Assembly: GCF_046233715.1 (NCBI RefSeq)
Contig: NZ_JBJNRJ010000022.1
Span: forward strand, 1 to 64,000
Direction: 5' to 3'
DNA from: Trujillonella humicola
GTDB taxonomy: Bacteria; Actinomycetota; Actinomycetes; Mycobacteriales; Geodermatophilaceae
DNA: 64,000 bases
Shown here piece after piece: positions 43,116 through 51,065 of the stretch. Position numbers and translations under genes: made by a program. The notes under the pieces were generated by a model that made no database searches, had not been told where the DNA came from, and saw only the letters and a program-made list of their open reading frames with translations. Each line of letters starts with the position of its first letter. Position 1 is the first letter of the stretch.

Positions 43116-43484
43116 TCAGCCGGCGGGCGGGGGGTCGGGAAAGGTCGCGCGGACGGCGGCCATGTCCAGCTCGCGCACCGTGGCGATGAGCAGGTCGACG
43201 GAGTCACCGGGCAGCCACCCGGGTTCGGCGAAGACGCACACGCCGTCCCGGAACACCATGAGCGTCGGCGCGGCGCGCACGCCCACCTCGGCCGTCAGCT
43301 GCTCCTCGGCCTCCGTGTCGACCGCGGCGAACAGCAGGTCGGGGTGGCGGGTGCCGGCGGTGTCGAAGACCGCGGCGAAGGCCCGGCTCGACCCCGAGGA
43401 CGCGGCCCGGAAGTCCACGAGCACGATCCCGGGGCGCTCCACCGCCGCCGCGAAGTCGTCCCGGTGCAGGGTCAGCGTGCCCAT
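43116..43484 (-). CDS. Thioredoxin-fold protein lacking the CxxC active site
   Basis: A 122-residue thioredoxin-like protein. The fold landmarks are present: VLVDFRAASSGSSRAFAAVF where classical thioredoxin has VDFWAEWCGPCR, the cis-Pro segment RAAPTLMVFRDG and the C-terminal helix. Both redox cysteines are serine: the active site reads S-S-G-S-S (residues 29-33), and the preceding Trp is Arg. So it cannot do dithiol chemistry by the usual way; a binding or chaperone role is possible. ATG 43484. It lies between the MFS exporter and pfkA, all leftward. Confidence 0.85.
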   Translation of the reverse strand: MGTLTLHRDDFAAAVERPGIVLVDFRAASSGSSRAFAAVFDTAGTRHPDLLFAAVDTEAEEQLTAEVGVRAAPTLMVFRDGVCVFAEPGWLPGDSVDLLIATVRELDMAAVRATFPDPPPAG

Positions 43485-43547
43485 GCGACCGAGTGTCCGC
43501 CACGGGCGGGGGGAGGGCGAGGGATCAGCCCGGAGGAGGGCGAGAGG

Positions 43548-44588
43548 TCAGCCGGTGAACGCGCGCGTCTCCGCCATCCGCGCCGCCGGGACCGTCTTCA
43601 ACCGGGCCACGGCGCGCGCCAGCGGGACCAGCCCGATCTCGGTGCCGTGCAGCGCCACCATCTGCCCGTGCCGGCCCTCGTGCGCGGCGACCGCGGCGTG
43701 CAGGCCGAAGCGGGTGGCGAGCACCCGGTCGAACGACGTCGGCGTCCCACCCCGCTGGACGTGGCCCAGGACCGTCGCGCGCACCTCCTTGCCGGTGCGC
43801 CGCTCGAGCTCCTCGCCCAGCTGCTGGGCGACGCCGGTGAACCGCCGGTGGCCGAACTCGTCGAGACCGCCCTCGCGGAAGGCCATCTGGCCCGGCAGCG
43901 GCTGGGCGCCCTCGGCCACCACGCCGATCACGTGCGAGTCCCCGCGGGCGAACCGCTCGGTGACCAGCCGGGTCACCTCGTCGACGTCGAAGGGCTCCTC
44001 GGGCACGAGCGTGAGGTGGGCGCCGGCGGCCAGGCCCGCGTGCAGCGCGATCCACCCGGCGTGCCGGCCCATCACCTCGACCAGGAGCACCCGCTGGTGG
44101 GACTCGGCGGTGGTGTGCAGCCGGTCGATCAGCTCGGTGGCGATGCTGACCGCGGTGTCGAAGCCGAAGGTGAGGTCGGTGCCGTCGATGTCGTTGTCGA
44201 TCGTCTTGGGGACGCCGACCACCGGGACCCCGGCCTCCGCCAGCAGGTGCGCCGCGGTGAGCGTCCCCTCGCCGCCGATCGGCACGAGGACGTCGATCCC
44301 GTGCTGGTCCAGCGTCCCGCGCATCTCGTCGATCCCGGCGTGCAGCTTCTCCGGCGCGACGCGGGCCGACCCGAGCGTCGTCCCGCCGCGGGTCAGCAGC
44401 CCGTCGACGGCGGCGACGTCCAGCGGGGTGCTGCGGTCCTCGAGCAGGCCGCGCCAGCCGTCGCGGAAGCCGATGACCTCGCTCCCGTAGTGGCTGGTCG
44501 CGGTCCGGACCACCGAGCGGATCACGGCGTTCAGACCCGGGCAGTCACCGCCGCCGGTGAGGACTCCGATGCGCACCCGACCGACCAT
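43548..44588 (-). CDS. pfkA: 6-phosphofructokinase
   Basis: A 346-residue group III phosphofructokinase of glycolysis. GGGDCPGLNAVIR binds the nucleotide, IGGEGTLTAA holds Gly108 where PPi-type enzymes have Asp, and PKTIDNDIDGTD contains Lys128 and the catalytic Asp. Gly108 with Lys128 is the pattern of actinobacterial ATP-type enzymes such as those of Streptomyces, so ATP is the likely donor. Fructose-6-phosphate residues include the MGRHAGW and RGGTPTSFDR motifs. ATG 44588 is next to the low-quality G-rich assembly gap; pgi lies on the far side in the same direction. Confidence 0.93.
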   Translation of the reverse strand: MVGRVRIGVLTGGGDCPGLNAVIRSVVRTATSHYGSEVIGFRDGWRGLLEDRSTPLDVAAVDGLLTRGGTTLGSARVAPEKLHAGIDEMRGTLDQHGIDVLVPIGGEGTLTAAHLLAEAGVPVVGVPKTIDNDIDGTDLTFGFDTAVSIATELIDRLHTTAESHQRVLLVEVMGRHAGWIALHAGLAAGAHLTLVPEEPFDVDEVTRLVTERFARGDSHVIGVVAEGAQPLPGQMAFREGGLDEFGHRRFTGVAQQLGEELERRTGKEVRATVLGHVQRGGTPTSFDRVLATRFGLHAAVAAHEGRHGQMVALHGTEIGLVPLARAVARLKTVPAARMAETRAFTG

Positions 44589-44711
44589 ACGTCATGACGT
44601 CTCGACGACATGCCGACGCGGCCGGTCCCGCCGCCGTGGGGGGGGGCGGGGGGCGGGGGGGGGGCGCGGGGGGGCGCGGGGGGGGGGGGGGGGGCGGGGG
44701 GGGGCGCGGGG

Positions 44712-44721
44712 NNNNNNNNNN
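44712..44721. other. Assembly gap (10 N)
   Basis: Ten N lie inside a highly G-homopolymeric stretch (44637-44711) between pfkA and pgi, with C-rich sequence right after. The flanks are probably low-quality basecalls, not biology. Gap length may be arbitrary. Nothing coding is seen in 44589-44825, apart from sequence too degenerate to trust. Confidence 0.95.
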
Positions 44722-44825
44722 CCGCCCGCCGGTCTGCCCCACCGCCCCCCCCCCCCCCCCGCCGCGCCCGCCCTCCCGGCCCCCTGCCGCCGCTCGACGC
44801 GGCCGCCGAGTGGCCACTTCGGTGG

Positions 44826-46496
44826 TCAGGGGCGGCCTCGGAACCGGCGGTAGGTGCGGACGAGCTCGGCGGTCGAGGCGTCCTGGTCGAGCTCCGGCGG
44901 CTGCTCGCCGGTGAGCGCCGGCGCGAGCTCGCGGGCCATCACCTTGCCCAGCTCCACGCCCCACTGGTCGAACGAGTCGATCTGCCAGATCACGCCCTGG
45001 GTGAGCACCGTGTGCTCGTAGAAGGCGACGAGCTGCCCGAGGGTGGACGGCGTCAGCTGCGGCGCGAGGATCGTCGTGCTGGGCCGGTTGCCGGGCATGA
45101 CCTTGTGCGGCACGAGCTCGGCCGGCGTCCCCTCGGCGGCGACCTCCTCCGCGGTCCGGCCGAAGGCGAGCACCGCCGACTGGGCGAACATGTTGGCCAT
45201 CAGCAGGTCGTGCATCTCGCCGAGGGCCGTGCCGTCGAGTCCGGGGCCCGGCTGCCCGAAGCCGATGAAGTCCGCGGGCACGAGCGCCGTCCCCTGGTGC
45301 AGCAACTGGTGGAACGCGTGCTGCCCGTTGGTGCCCGGCTCCCCCCAGTAGACCTCGCCGGTCGCCGTCGTCACCGCCTCGCCGTCCCACCGGACCGACT
45401 TGCCGTTGCTCTCCATCGTCAGCTGCTGCAGGTAGGCGGGCAGCCGGGACAGGTACTGGCTGTAGGGCAGGACGGCGTGGGTCTGGGCGCCGAGGAAGTC
45501 GGTGCACCAGACGTTGATCAGCCCCTGGAGGACCGGCAGGTTCTCCGCCAGCGGCGCGGTCCGCACGTGCTCGTCGACGGCGGCGAACCCGGCGAGCATC
45601 TCGCGGTAGGCCGCCGGCCCGATGGCGACCATGAGCGACAGGCCGATGGCCGAGGTGAACGAGTAGCGGCCGCCGACCCAGTCCCAGAAGCCGAACATGT
45701 TGTCGGGATCGATGCCGAACGCGCGGACCGCGTCGGTGTTGGTGGAGACGGCGACGAAGTGCTTGGCGACGGCGCTCTCGTCGCCGCCGAGCCCCCTCAC
45801 CAGCCAGTCGCGGGCGACCGAGGCGTTGGTGAGCGTCTCCAGCGTGGTGAAGGTCTTGGAGGAGACGACGAACAGCGTCTGCGCCGGGTCGAGGTCGCGG
45901 GTGGCCTCGGCGAAGTCGGTCGGGTCGATGTTGGAGACGAACCGGGCGGTGATCCCGCGGTCGGCGTAGGCGCGCAGGGCGCTGTAGGCCATCGCCGGCC
46001 CGAGGTCGGAGCCGCCGATGCCGATGTTCACCACGGCGCGGATCGGCTTGCCGGTGTGGCCCTTCCACTCCCCCGACCGGACGCGGTCGGCGAAGGCGGC
46101 CATCCGGTCCAGCACCTCGTGCACGTCGCGGGTCACGTCCTGCCCGTCGACGACGAGCTCGGTGGACCGCGGCGCGCGCAGGGCCACGTGCAGGACGGCG
46201 CGGTCCTCGGTCACGTTGATCCGCTCGCCGGCGAACATCGCGGCGATCCGTCCGGGCAGTCCGGCCCGCTCGGCCACGGCCACCAGCAGCCGCAGCGTCT
46301 CGTCGGTGACCCGGTGCTTGGACTGGTCGACGACGAGGTCGGCGACGCAGCGGGTCATGCGCCGGGCACGTTCGGGGTCCTCGCCGAACAGCTCGCGCAG
46401 GGTGCGGTCGCGCAGTTGCGCGTGGTGGTCGGCCAGGGCCTGCCACTCGGGGGTCTCGGTGATGTCCAGAGCCGTCGTGAGCGCCGCAGCATCCAT
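44826..46496 (-). CDS. pgi: Glucose-6-phosphate isomerase
   Basis: A 556-residue phosphoglucose isomerase (glycolysis/gluconeogenesis). Signatures: VVNIGIGGSDLGPAMAYSALRAY (phosphate binding), VSNIDPTDFAEA, SKTFTTLETLTNA, DWVGGRYSFTSAIGLSLM (catalytic region), and the second signature NQFDQWGVELGK-like IDSFDQWGVELGKVMA near the end. ATG 46496 (MDAAALTTALDITETPEWQ) with CAGGG 10 nt upstream is preferred over ATG 46505. With pfkA it brackets the gap. Confidence 0.93.
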   Translation of the reverse strand: MDAAALTTALDITETPEWQALADHHAQLRDRTLRELFGEDPERARRMTRCVADLVVDQSKHRVTDETLRLLVAVAERAGLPGRIAAMFAGERINVTEDRAVLHVALRAPRSTELVVDGQDVTRDVHEVLDRMAAFADRVRSGEWKGHTGKPIRAVVNIGIGGSDLGPAMAYSALRAYADRGITARFVSNIDPTDFAEATRDLDPAQTLFVVSSKTFTTLETLTNASVARDWLVRGLGGDESAVAKHFVAVSTNTDAVRAFGIDPDNMFGFWDWVGGRYSFTSAIGLSLMVAIGPAAYREMLAGFAAVDEHVRTAPLAENLPVLQGLINVWCTDFLGAQTHAVLPYSQYLSRLPAYLQQLTMESNGKSVRWDGEAVTTATGEVYWGEPGTNGQHAFHQLLHQGTALVPADFIGFGQPGPGLDGTALGEMHDLLMANMFAQSAVLAFGRTAEEVAAEGTPAELVPHKVMPGNRPSTTILAPQLTPSTLGQLVAFYEHTVLTQGVIWQIDSFDQWGVELGKVMARELAPALTGEQPPELDQDASTAELVRTYRRFRGRP

Positions 46497-46640
46497 GCCG
46501 CACACCCTGCCCGACCAGCGGCCTCCCGCAACCGCCGGTCCGGCGCGGGGGCGGCATCACCGACGGGTCCCCGGCCGGGACCGGCTACGGGTCCTCGGCC
46601 GCGGCGAGGTCGCCGGCGGACGCCGCCGCCCCGGCCGACG

Positions 46641-47081
46641 TCAGCCCGCTGCGACGTCGCCGCCCTGCCCGCAGCACCCTCCGGACTCCCCCGCCGGGGC
46701 CGGCCCGCCGAAGGTCGGGCTGTCGGCCAGCACCGTGTAGACCTCCCAGCGCTCCCCGTCGGGCCCGGTCACCCACGCCTTGTCCTGGGTGGCGTAGCAG
46801 CAGGTGGTGCCCATCTCCTCGTCGGCGAGCAGACCGGCGCCGGTGAGCCGGCCGATCTCGGCGTGCACCTCGCCGCTCGTGCCGTGCTCGATGCCGAGGT
46901 GGTTCAGCCCGCCGCCGCGGCCGGGGTTCTCCAGCAGCACGAGCTTGAGCGGCGGCTCGGCGACGGCGAAGTTCGCGTAGCCGGGGCGGCGCTTGGCCGG
47001 CTCGACACCGAGCAGGCGGGTGTAGAAGCCGACGGCCTGCTCGAGGTCGTCGACGTCGAGGGCGAGCTGGATCCGGGACAC
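46641..47081 (-). CDS. cadI: ArsI/CadI family metalloprotein (VOC fold)
   Basis: A 146-residue vicinal-oxygen-chelate protein closely resembling mycobacterial CadI and bacterial ArsI. SRIQLALDVDDLEQAVGFYTRLLGVEPAKRRPGYANF, LKLVLLENPG, NHLGIEHG and GTTCCYATQDKAWVTGPDGERWEVYTVLADS are the family core; Cys94/Cys95 plus His61 are the metal site, and Cys136/Cys137 lie in the tail. ArsI cleaves C-As bonds of organoarsenicals; CadI is cadmium-inducible. GTG 47081 has GGGAGG upstream. It is divergent from an ArsR gene across a palindromic operator. Confidence 0.88.
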   Translation of the reverse strand: MSRIQLALDVDDLEQAVGFYTRLLGVEPAKRRPGYANFAVAEPPLKLVLLENPGRGGGLNHLGIEHGTSGEVHAEIGRLTGAGLLADEEMGTTCCYATQDKAWVTGPDGERWEVYTVLADSPTFGGPAPAGESGGCCGQGGDVAAG

Positions 47082-47100
47082 GGGGGCCTCCCTTGGATGA

Positions 47101-47151
47101 GACGTATGTCGAAGAGGTGGCCCCACTGTGGCGACCTCCTTGACATACGTC
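47101..47151 (+). promoter_or_regulatory. Bipartite ArsR-type operator between cadI and arsR
   Basis: GACGTATGTC (47101-47110) and GACATACGTC (47142-47151) are exact reverse complements in the divergent cadI-arsR gap. The right copy sits in TTGACATACGTCAA, itself a 14-bp palindrome of ArsR type. Each site lies near one start (47081 and 47174), so one repressor could control both genes, and cooperative binding or looping over 31 nt is possible. Confidence 0.65.
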
Positions 47152-47173
47152 AAGAGGGTGCCAGGCTGGATCC

Positions 47174-47524
47174 GTGCCCAAGGCCCTGCCCGTGCTCGAC
47201 ACCACCGCCCCCGTCTGCTGCGCGCCGGTCGCCGCCGCGCCGATGACCGAGGACGCCGCGGTGGAGGTCGCCCTGCGGCTCAAGGCGCTGGCCGATCCCG
47301 TGCGGCTGCGGCTGATGTCGCTGCTGCTCACCCGGGACGAGGTCTGCACCTGCGACCTCGCGCCGCTCGTCGGGGTGACGGAGGCCACCGTGAGCCACCA
47401 CCTCGGCCAGTTGCGGAAGGCCGGGCTGGTCACCGGCGAGCGGCGGGGGATGAACGTCTTCCACCGCGCCCGGCGGGAGTCGCTCGGCGCGCTGGCGCGG
47501 GTCCTCGACCCCGGCTGCTGCTGA
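47174..47524 (+). CDS. ArsR/SmtB family metal(loid)-sensing repressor
   Basis: A 116-residue winged-helix repressor. LKALADPVRLRLMSLLLTRDEVCTCDLAPLVGVTEATVSHHLGQLRKAGLV is the DNA-binding core, with the CxCDL metal(loid) motif (Cys58, Cys60). Extra Cys pairs at the N-terminus (15, 16) and C-terminus (115, 116) may add thiolate ligands. Arsenite or cadmium release from DNA is expected. GTG 47174 begins MPKALPVLD. It regulates cadI and itself through the palindromes at 47101-47151. Confidence 0.88.
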   Translation: MPKALPVLDTTAPVCCAPVAAAPMTEDAAVEVALRLKALADPVRLRLMSLLLTRDEVCTCDLAPLVGVTEATVSHHLGQLRKAGLVTGERRGMNVFHRARRESLGALARVLDPGCC

Positions 47525-47533
47525 CGGGGCGGT

Positions 47534-48580
47534 TCAGCGGGGGATGCCGGCCACCGCGGCGAGGTGGCCGGCGATCCGGCGGACCATCAGGTCGGCGCCG
47601 AAGTCCCGCACCGCCCGCGCCCGTGCCCGTGCCCCGAGGTCGGCGCGCCGCTCCGCATCGGTGAGCAGCTCGCGCAGCGCCGCGGCCAGCGCTGCGTCGT
47701 CCTCCACCGGGACGACGACGGCGTCGTCCCCCACCGCCGTCCGCACGTCGCCGACGTCGGTCGACACGCAGGGCAGCCCGGCGGCCATCGCCTCGAGCAG
47801 CACCAGCGGCAGCGCCTCGCGGCGGGAGGAGAGGCAGAAGACGTCGACCTGCCGCAGGAACGCCGCGGCGTCCTCGACGAACCCCGGGAAGGTGACCGGC
47901 AGGCCCGCCGCCGCCGCGCGCAGGGCGGCCTCCTCGCGCCCGGCTCCTCCGAGGACGACGTCGAACTCCACCCCCTCGCGGCGCAGCCGCGCGACCGCGG
48001 CCAGCAGCACGTCGAAGCCCTTCTGCGGAGTGAGCCGGCCGAAGCTGCCCAGCCGGGGCAGGACGTTCCCGGCCGGGCCCGGGGCGGTCGCGGGCACCTC
48101 CACCCCGTTGGGGACCACGTGCACCCGGCCGGCGGGCACCCGCAGGTCGGTGACGACCTGGTCGCGGATCTCGGTGGCCGGGGTGACCACCAGGGCGAAG
48201 CCGGCGTAGAGGTCGGCCAGCCGCCGCCGGGCCGCGCCGGTGCCGGTGTCGCCGACCAGGTGGAGGACCCCCACCGTGGGCGCCACCGACTGCGCGGCGG
48301 CGACCGCGGCGGCGTTGGACCCCGGGTCGACGAGGTTGACCCAGACGACGTCGGGCCGGGTGGCCGCGATCGCCGCGCGCATCTCGGACGACGCGGCCGA
48401 GTGGCGGGCGAGCGGGACCACGACCGGGTCCCACGCCGCGTGCCGGTCGGCCAGCGGCTCGGCGCAGACCAGCCGCACCGACCAGCCCAGCGCGGGCAGG
48501 TGGCGCAGCAGCGCGGTCAGGTGGACGTCGGCGCCGCCCCAGGTCTCGGTGTCGCTGACCAGCGTGATGCGGGGGCTCAC
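47534..48580 (-). CDS. GT4 family glycosyltransferase
   Basis: A 348-residue GT-B glycosyltransferase of family 4. SDTETWGGADVHLTALLRHLPALGW is the N-terminal acceptor domain; the C-terminal donor domain has GSFGRLTPQKGFDVLLAAVARL, FPGFVEDAAAFLRQVDVFCLSSRREALPLVLLEAMAAGLPCVSTDVGDV with the EX7E motif. It adds hexose or related sugar to an acceptor; donor unknown. GTG 48580 overlaps the stop of the GT9 gene (GTGA), so they are coupled. Other GT genes stand divergently from 49764. Confidence 0.87.
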   Translation of the reverse strand: MSPRITLVSDTETWGGADVHLTALLRHLPALGWSVRLVCAEPLADRHAAWDPVVVPLARHSAASSEMRAAIAATRPDVVWVNLVDPGSNAAAVAAAQSVAPTVGVLHLVGDTGTGAARRRLADLYAGFALVVTPATEIRDQVVTDLRVPAGRVHVVPNGVEVPATAPGPAGNVLPRLGSFGRLTPQKGFDVLLAAVARLRREGVEFDVVLGGAGREEAALRAAAAGLPVTFPGFVEDAAAFLRQVDVFCLSSRREALPLVLLEAMAAGLPCVSTDVGDVRTAVGDDAVVVPVEDDAALAAALRELLTDAERRADLGARARARAVRDFGADLMVRRIAGHLAAVAGIPR

Positions 48581-49650
48581 GCGGCGAGCTCGCGGGCCGC
48601 CGCCAGGACGGCGTCCGGGCCGATCGTCCGCGCGCAGCGGAACTCGATGGGGCAGACCAGGTGCGGGCAGGGCGCGCAGGCCACGTCGGGCACGAGCGCG
48701 CGGTGCCGCGGCCCGCCGTGCGCCCATCGGACCGGATCGCCGGGGAGGAACACCGTCACGCTGCGCCCGCCGACCGCCGCCGCCAGGTGCGCCGATCCGG
48801 TGTCGTTGCCGACCAGGACCGCGGCGTCGCGCAGCAGCGCAGCGAGCCCACCGAGGCCGGTGGCGCCGGTGAGGTCGACCGCCGGCGCCCGCATCGCCGC
48901 GGCCACCGCGGCCGGCTGCGGCTCACCCGGCACGCCGGTGAGGACGACGGCCAGCCCGTCGGCGGCCAGCGCGTCGCCGACCGCCGCGTAGCGCGCGACC
49001 GGCCAGCGGCGGGTCGCCGCCGACGCCCCCGGGTGCAGGACGGCGTACCCGCCGGGGGTCAGGCCGTGGCGGGCGAGGGTCGCAGCGTGCTCGGCCTCGT
49101 CGTCGGGGCGCAGGACGAAGCGCATGCCGGCGTCCGTGTCGGCCTGACCGGCGGCGGGCAGCCCCAGGCGCTCGAGCAGCCGGACGTGCCGCTGCGCCTC
49201 GTGCAGGTCGAGCGGGTAGCGCAGGTGCAGCGCCTCGGCACCGGGCGGGACCGGCCACCCGGTGGGCGCGAAGCCGCCGGTGAGCCGGGCGCCGAGGGCG
49301 GCGGTCACCCGGTTGGCGGCCGGCCGGTCGCCGTAGGCCTGCAGCGCGAGGTCGAAGCCGCGGCCCGCCGCCGTGAAGGCGGCCCAGCCCGCGGGGTCGA
49401 CCGGGCCGTCGGGGATCCCCGCGGCGCCGGGGAAGGGCAGCAGCTCGTCGACCAGCGGCCGGCCCTCGGCCGGGCCGAGCCGCTCGACCACCGGCCGCAT
49501 CCGCTCCCAGGTGGCGAGTGCGACGTGCACGTCGGGCCGGGCGGCCCGCAACCGGTGCAGCGCGGGCAGCGTGCACAGCAGGTCGCCCAGCCCCACCCGC
49601 ATCCGCACCAGGAGCACGCGTCGGACGGCGGGATCGGCGAGCGGCGGCAC
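48577..49650 (-). CDS. GT9 family (heptosyltransferase-like) glycosyltransferase
   Basis: A 357-residue GT-B protein of the heptosyltransferase type. RRVLLVRMRVGLGDLLCTLPALHRLRAARP is the GT9 N-terminus, and AAVLVGNDTGSAHLAAAVGGRSVTVF is the donor-site GND(S)G motif. In Gram-negatives this family makes LPS core; in actinobacteria its role is unclear, perhaps in a cell-wall or exopolysaccharide glycan. A Cys-rich tail (CAPCPHLVCPIEFRCA) could bind metal. GTG 49650 faces the divergent GT4 gene at 49764. Confidence 0.85.
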   Translation of the reverse strand: MPPLADPAVRRVLLVRMRVGLGDLLCTLPALHRLRAARPDVHVALATWERMRPVVERLGPAEGRPLVDELLPFPGAAGIPDGPVDPAGWAAFTAAGRGFDLALQAYGDRPAANRVTAALGARLTGGFAPTGWPVPPGAEALHLRYPLDLHEAQRHVRLLERLGLPAAGQADTDAGMRFVLRPDDEAEHAATLARHGLTPGGYAVLHPGASAATRRWPVARYAAVGDALAADGLAVVLTGVPGEPQPAAVAAAMRAPAVDLTGATGLGGLAALLRDAAVLVGNDTGSAHLAAAVGGRSVTVFLPGDPVRWAHGGPRHRALVPDVACAPCPHLVCPIEFRCARTIGPDAVLAAARELAA

Positions 49651-49763
49651 GGCGGCCCTCCTGCCCCGCCCGGTGCTCCCCCAATCCTGCGAGGCGCGCC
49701 ATCCCGTGGTGCACTACGGGTCCTCTCGGGAAGGGAGGCCACGCCGCCCACACGGAGGTCCAC

Positions 49764-51065
49764 GTGCTGCCCCACCCCGTCGACGACGACCGGGAACCGA
49801 CCGATCCCCTGCACGTGCTGCGCCTGTGCAGCGTCTTCGAGCCGGAGCGGCCCTCCTCGGCGGCGCCCGCCGGGTCGCGCCCGGGCCTGCCCGGCGCGCT
49901 GGACGGGCGGGCGGCCCGGTTCGACCCCATCGGCGGCATGCAGAACCACACGGCGACGCTGACCCGCTGCCTCGACGCGCAGGGCCACCGGCAGACCGTG
50001 GTGACCTCGCGGCTGGCGGCGCGCGCCGGGGTCGGCCGGCTCGGCCGGTCGGCGACGGTGCACCGCACGGGACTGCCGATCGCCCGCCTCCGCCAGCTCT
50101 GGGCGCTGACCGCGCTGCCGCGGGTGCTGCGGGTGCGGCGCCGAGGCTCCGGGCCGGTCGACGTCGTGCACGCCCACCAGGGCGAGGACCTGGCGCTGCT
50201 GCCGCTGGCCCGGCTGGCGGCGTGGCGGCACGCGTGCCCGCTCGTGGTCACGCTGCACTGCAGCGTCGGGCACACGCTCACCGGGGGCTCGCCGCGGGCG
50301 CGGCTGCTCCGGGCGGTCGGCGGCCGGGTCGAGCGCAGCGCGCTGCGCCGGGCGGACGCCGTGGTGGTCCTCACCGAGCGGACCGCGGCGGCGGTGCGCG
50401 CCGACGGCGTGCCGGCGCAGCGGGTGCACACCATCCCGTCGGGGTTCGACCCGGCGCTGTTCGCCGGGACCGGCGCGGACGTGCTCGCCGGGATCGGCCG
50501 GCCACGGATCGGCTACGTCGGCCGCCTGGCGCCGCAGAAGCGCCCCGACGTGCTCGTCGAGGCCTTCGGGCTGATGCGCGAGCGCGCGGAGCTGGTGGTC
50601 GTGGGGGACGGCCCGGACCGCGCGCTGGTCGAGCGGGCGGTCGAGGCGAGTCCGGCGCGGGAGCGGATCACGCTGCGCGGGTTCGTGGCGCACGACGCCG
50701 TCCCGGGGGTGCTCGCGGCGCTGGACGTGCTGGTGCTGCCGTCGGCCTACGAGGAGATGGGGTCGGTGCTGACCGAGGCGATGGCGGCCGGGCTGCCGGT
50801 GGTGGCCAGCGACGTCGGCGGCATCCCCGCGGTGGTGCGCGACGGCGTCACCGGCCTGCTGGTGCCGCCGCTGGACGCCGCCGCACTGGCGGCCGCGCTG
50901 GACCGGGTGGTCGGCGACCCGGAGCTGCGGGCGCGGCTGGCCGCCGGGGCCCGGGCACGCGCCGACGAGTACGCGTGGCCGCGGCTGGCCGGCCGGGTGG
51001 CCGCCGTGTACACCCGGATCCGCGCGCGGGTGCACGGCCGGGTGCGGGAGGCCGTGAGCGCGTGA
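49764..51065 (+). CDS. GT4 family glycosyltransferase
   Basis: A 433-residue GT-B glycosyltransferase. PIGGMQNHTATLTRCLDAQGH is the GT4 N-terminal signature (GGMQNH-type), then VVHAHQGEDL and the C-terminal donor domain with YVGRLAPQKRPDVLVEAFGLM, GFVAHDAVPGVLAALDVLVLPSAYEEMGSVLTEAMAAGLPVVASDVGGIP (EX7E). It has CGGAGG 5 nt before GTG 49764. Its stop overlaps the next GTG by 4 nt. Confidence 0.87.
   Translation: MLPHPVDDDREPTDPLHVLRLCSVFEPERPSSAAPAGSRPGLPGALDGRAARFDPIGGMQNHTATLTRCLDAQGHRQTVVTSRLAARAGVGRLGRSATVHRTGLPIARLRQLWALTALPRVLRVRRRGSGPVDVVHAHQGEDLALLPLARLAAWRHACPLVVTLHCSVGHTLTGGSPRARLLRAVGGRVERSALRRADAVVVLTERTAAAVRADGVPAQRVHTIPSGFDPALFAGTGADVLAGIGRPRIGYVGRLAPQKRPDVLVEAFGLMRERAELVVVGDGPDRALVERAVEASPARERITLRGFVAHDAVPGVLAALDVLVLPSAYEEMGSVLTEAMAAGLPVVASDVGGIPAVVRDGVTGLLVPPLDAAALAAALDRVVGDPELRARLAAGARARADEYAWPRLAGRVAAVYTRIRARVHGRVREAVSA

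Noticed and set aside
43500..43555. Imperfect direct repeat GGAGGGCGAG..TCAGCC at the pfkA end
   Set aside because: Two 17-20 nt similar segments flank the pfkA stop; most likely a small tandem duplication without functional meaning.
44589..44825. Short glycine/proline-rich frames around the N run
   Set aside because: They arise from G/C homopolymers next to an assembly gap and contain unknown bases; no real gene is supported.
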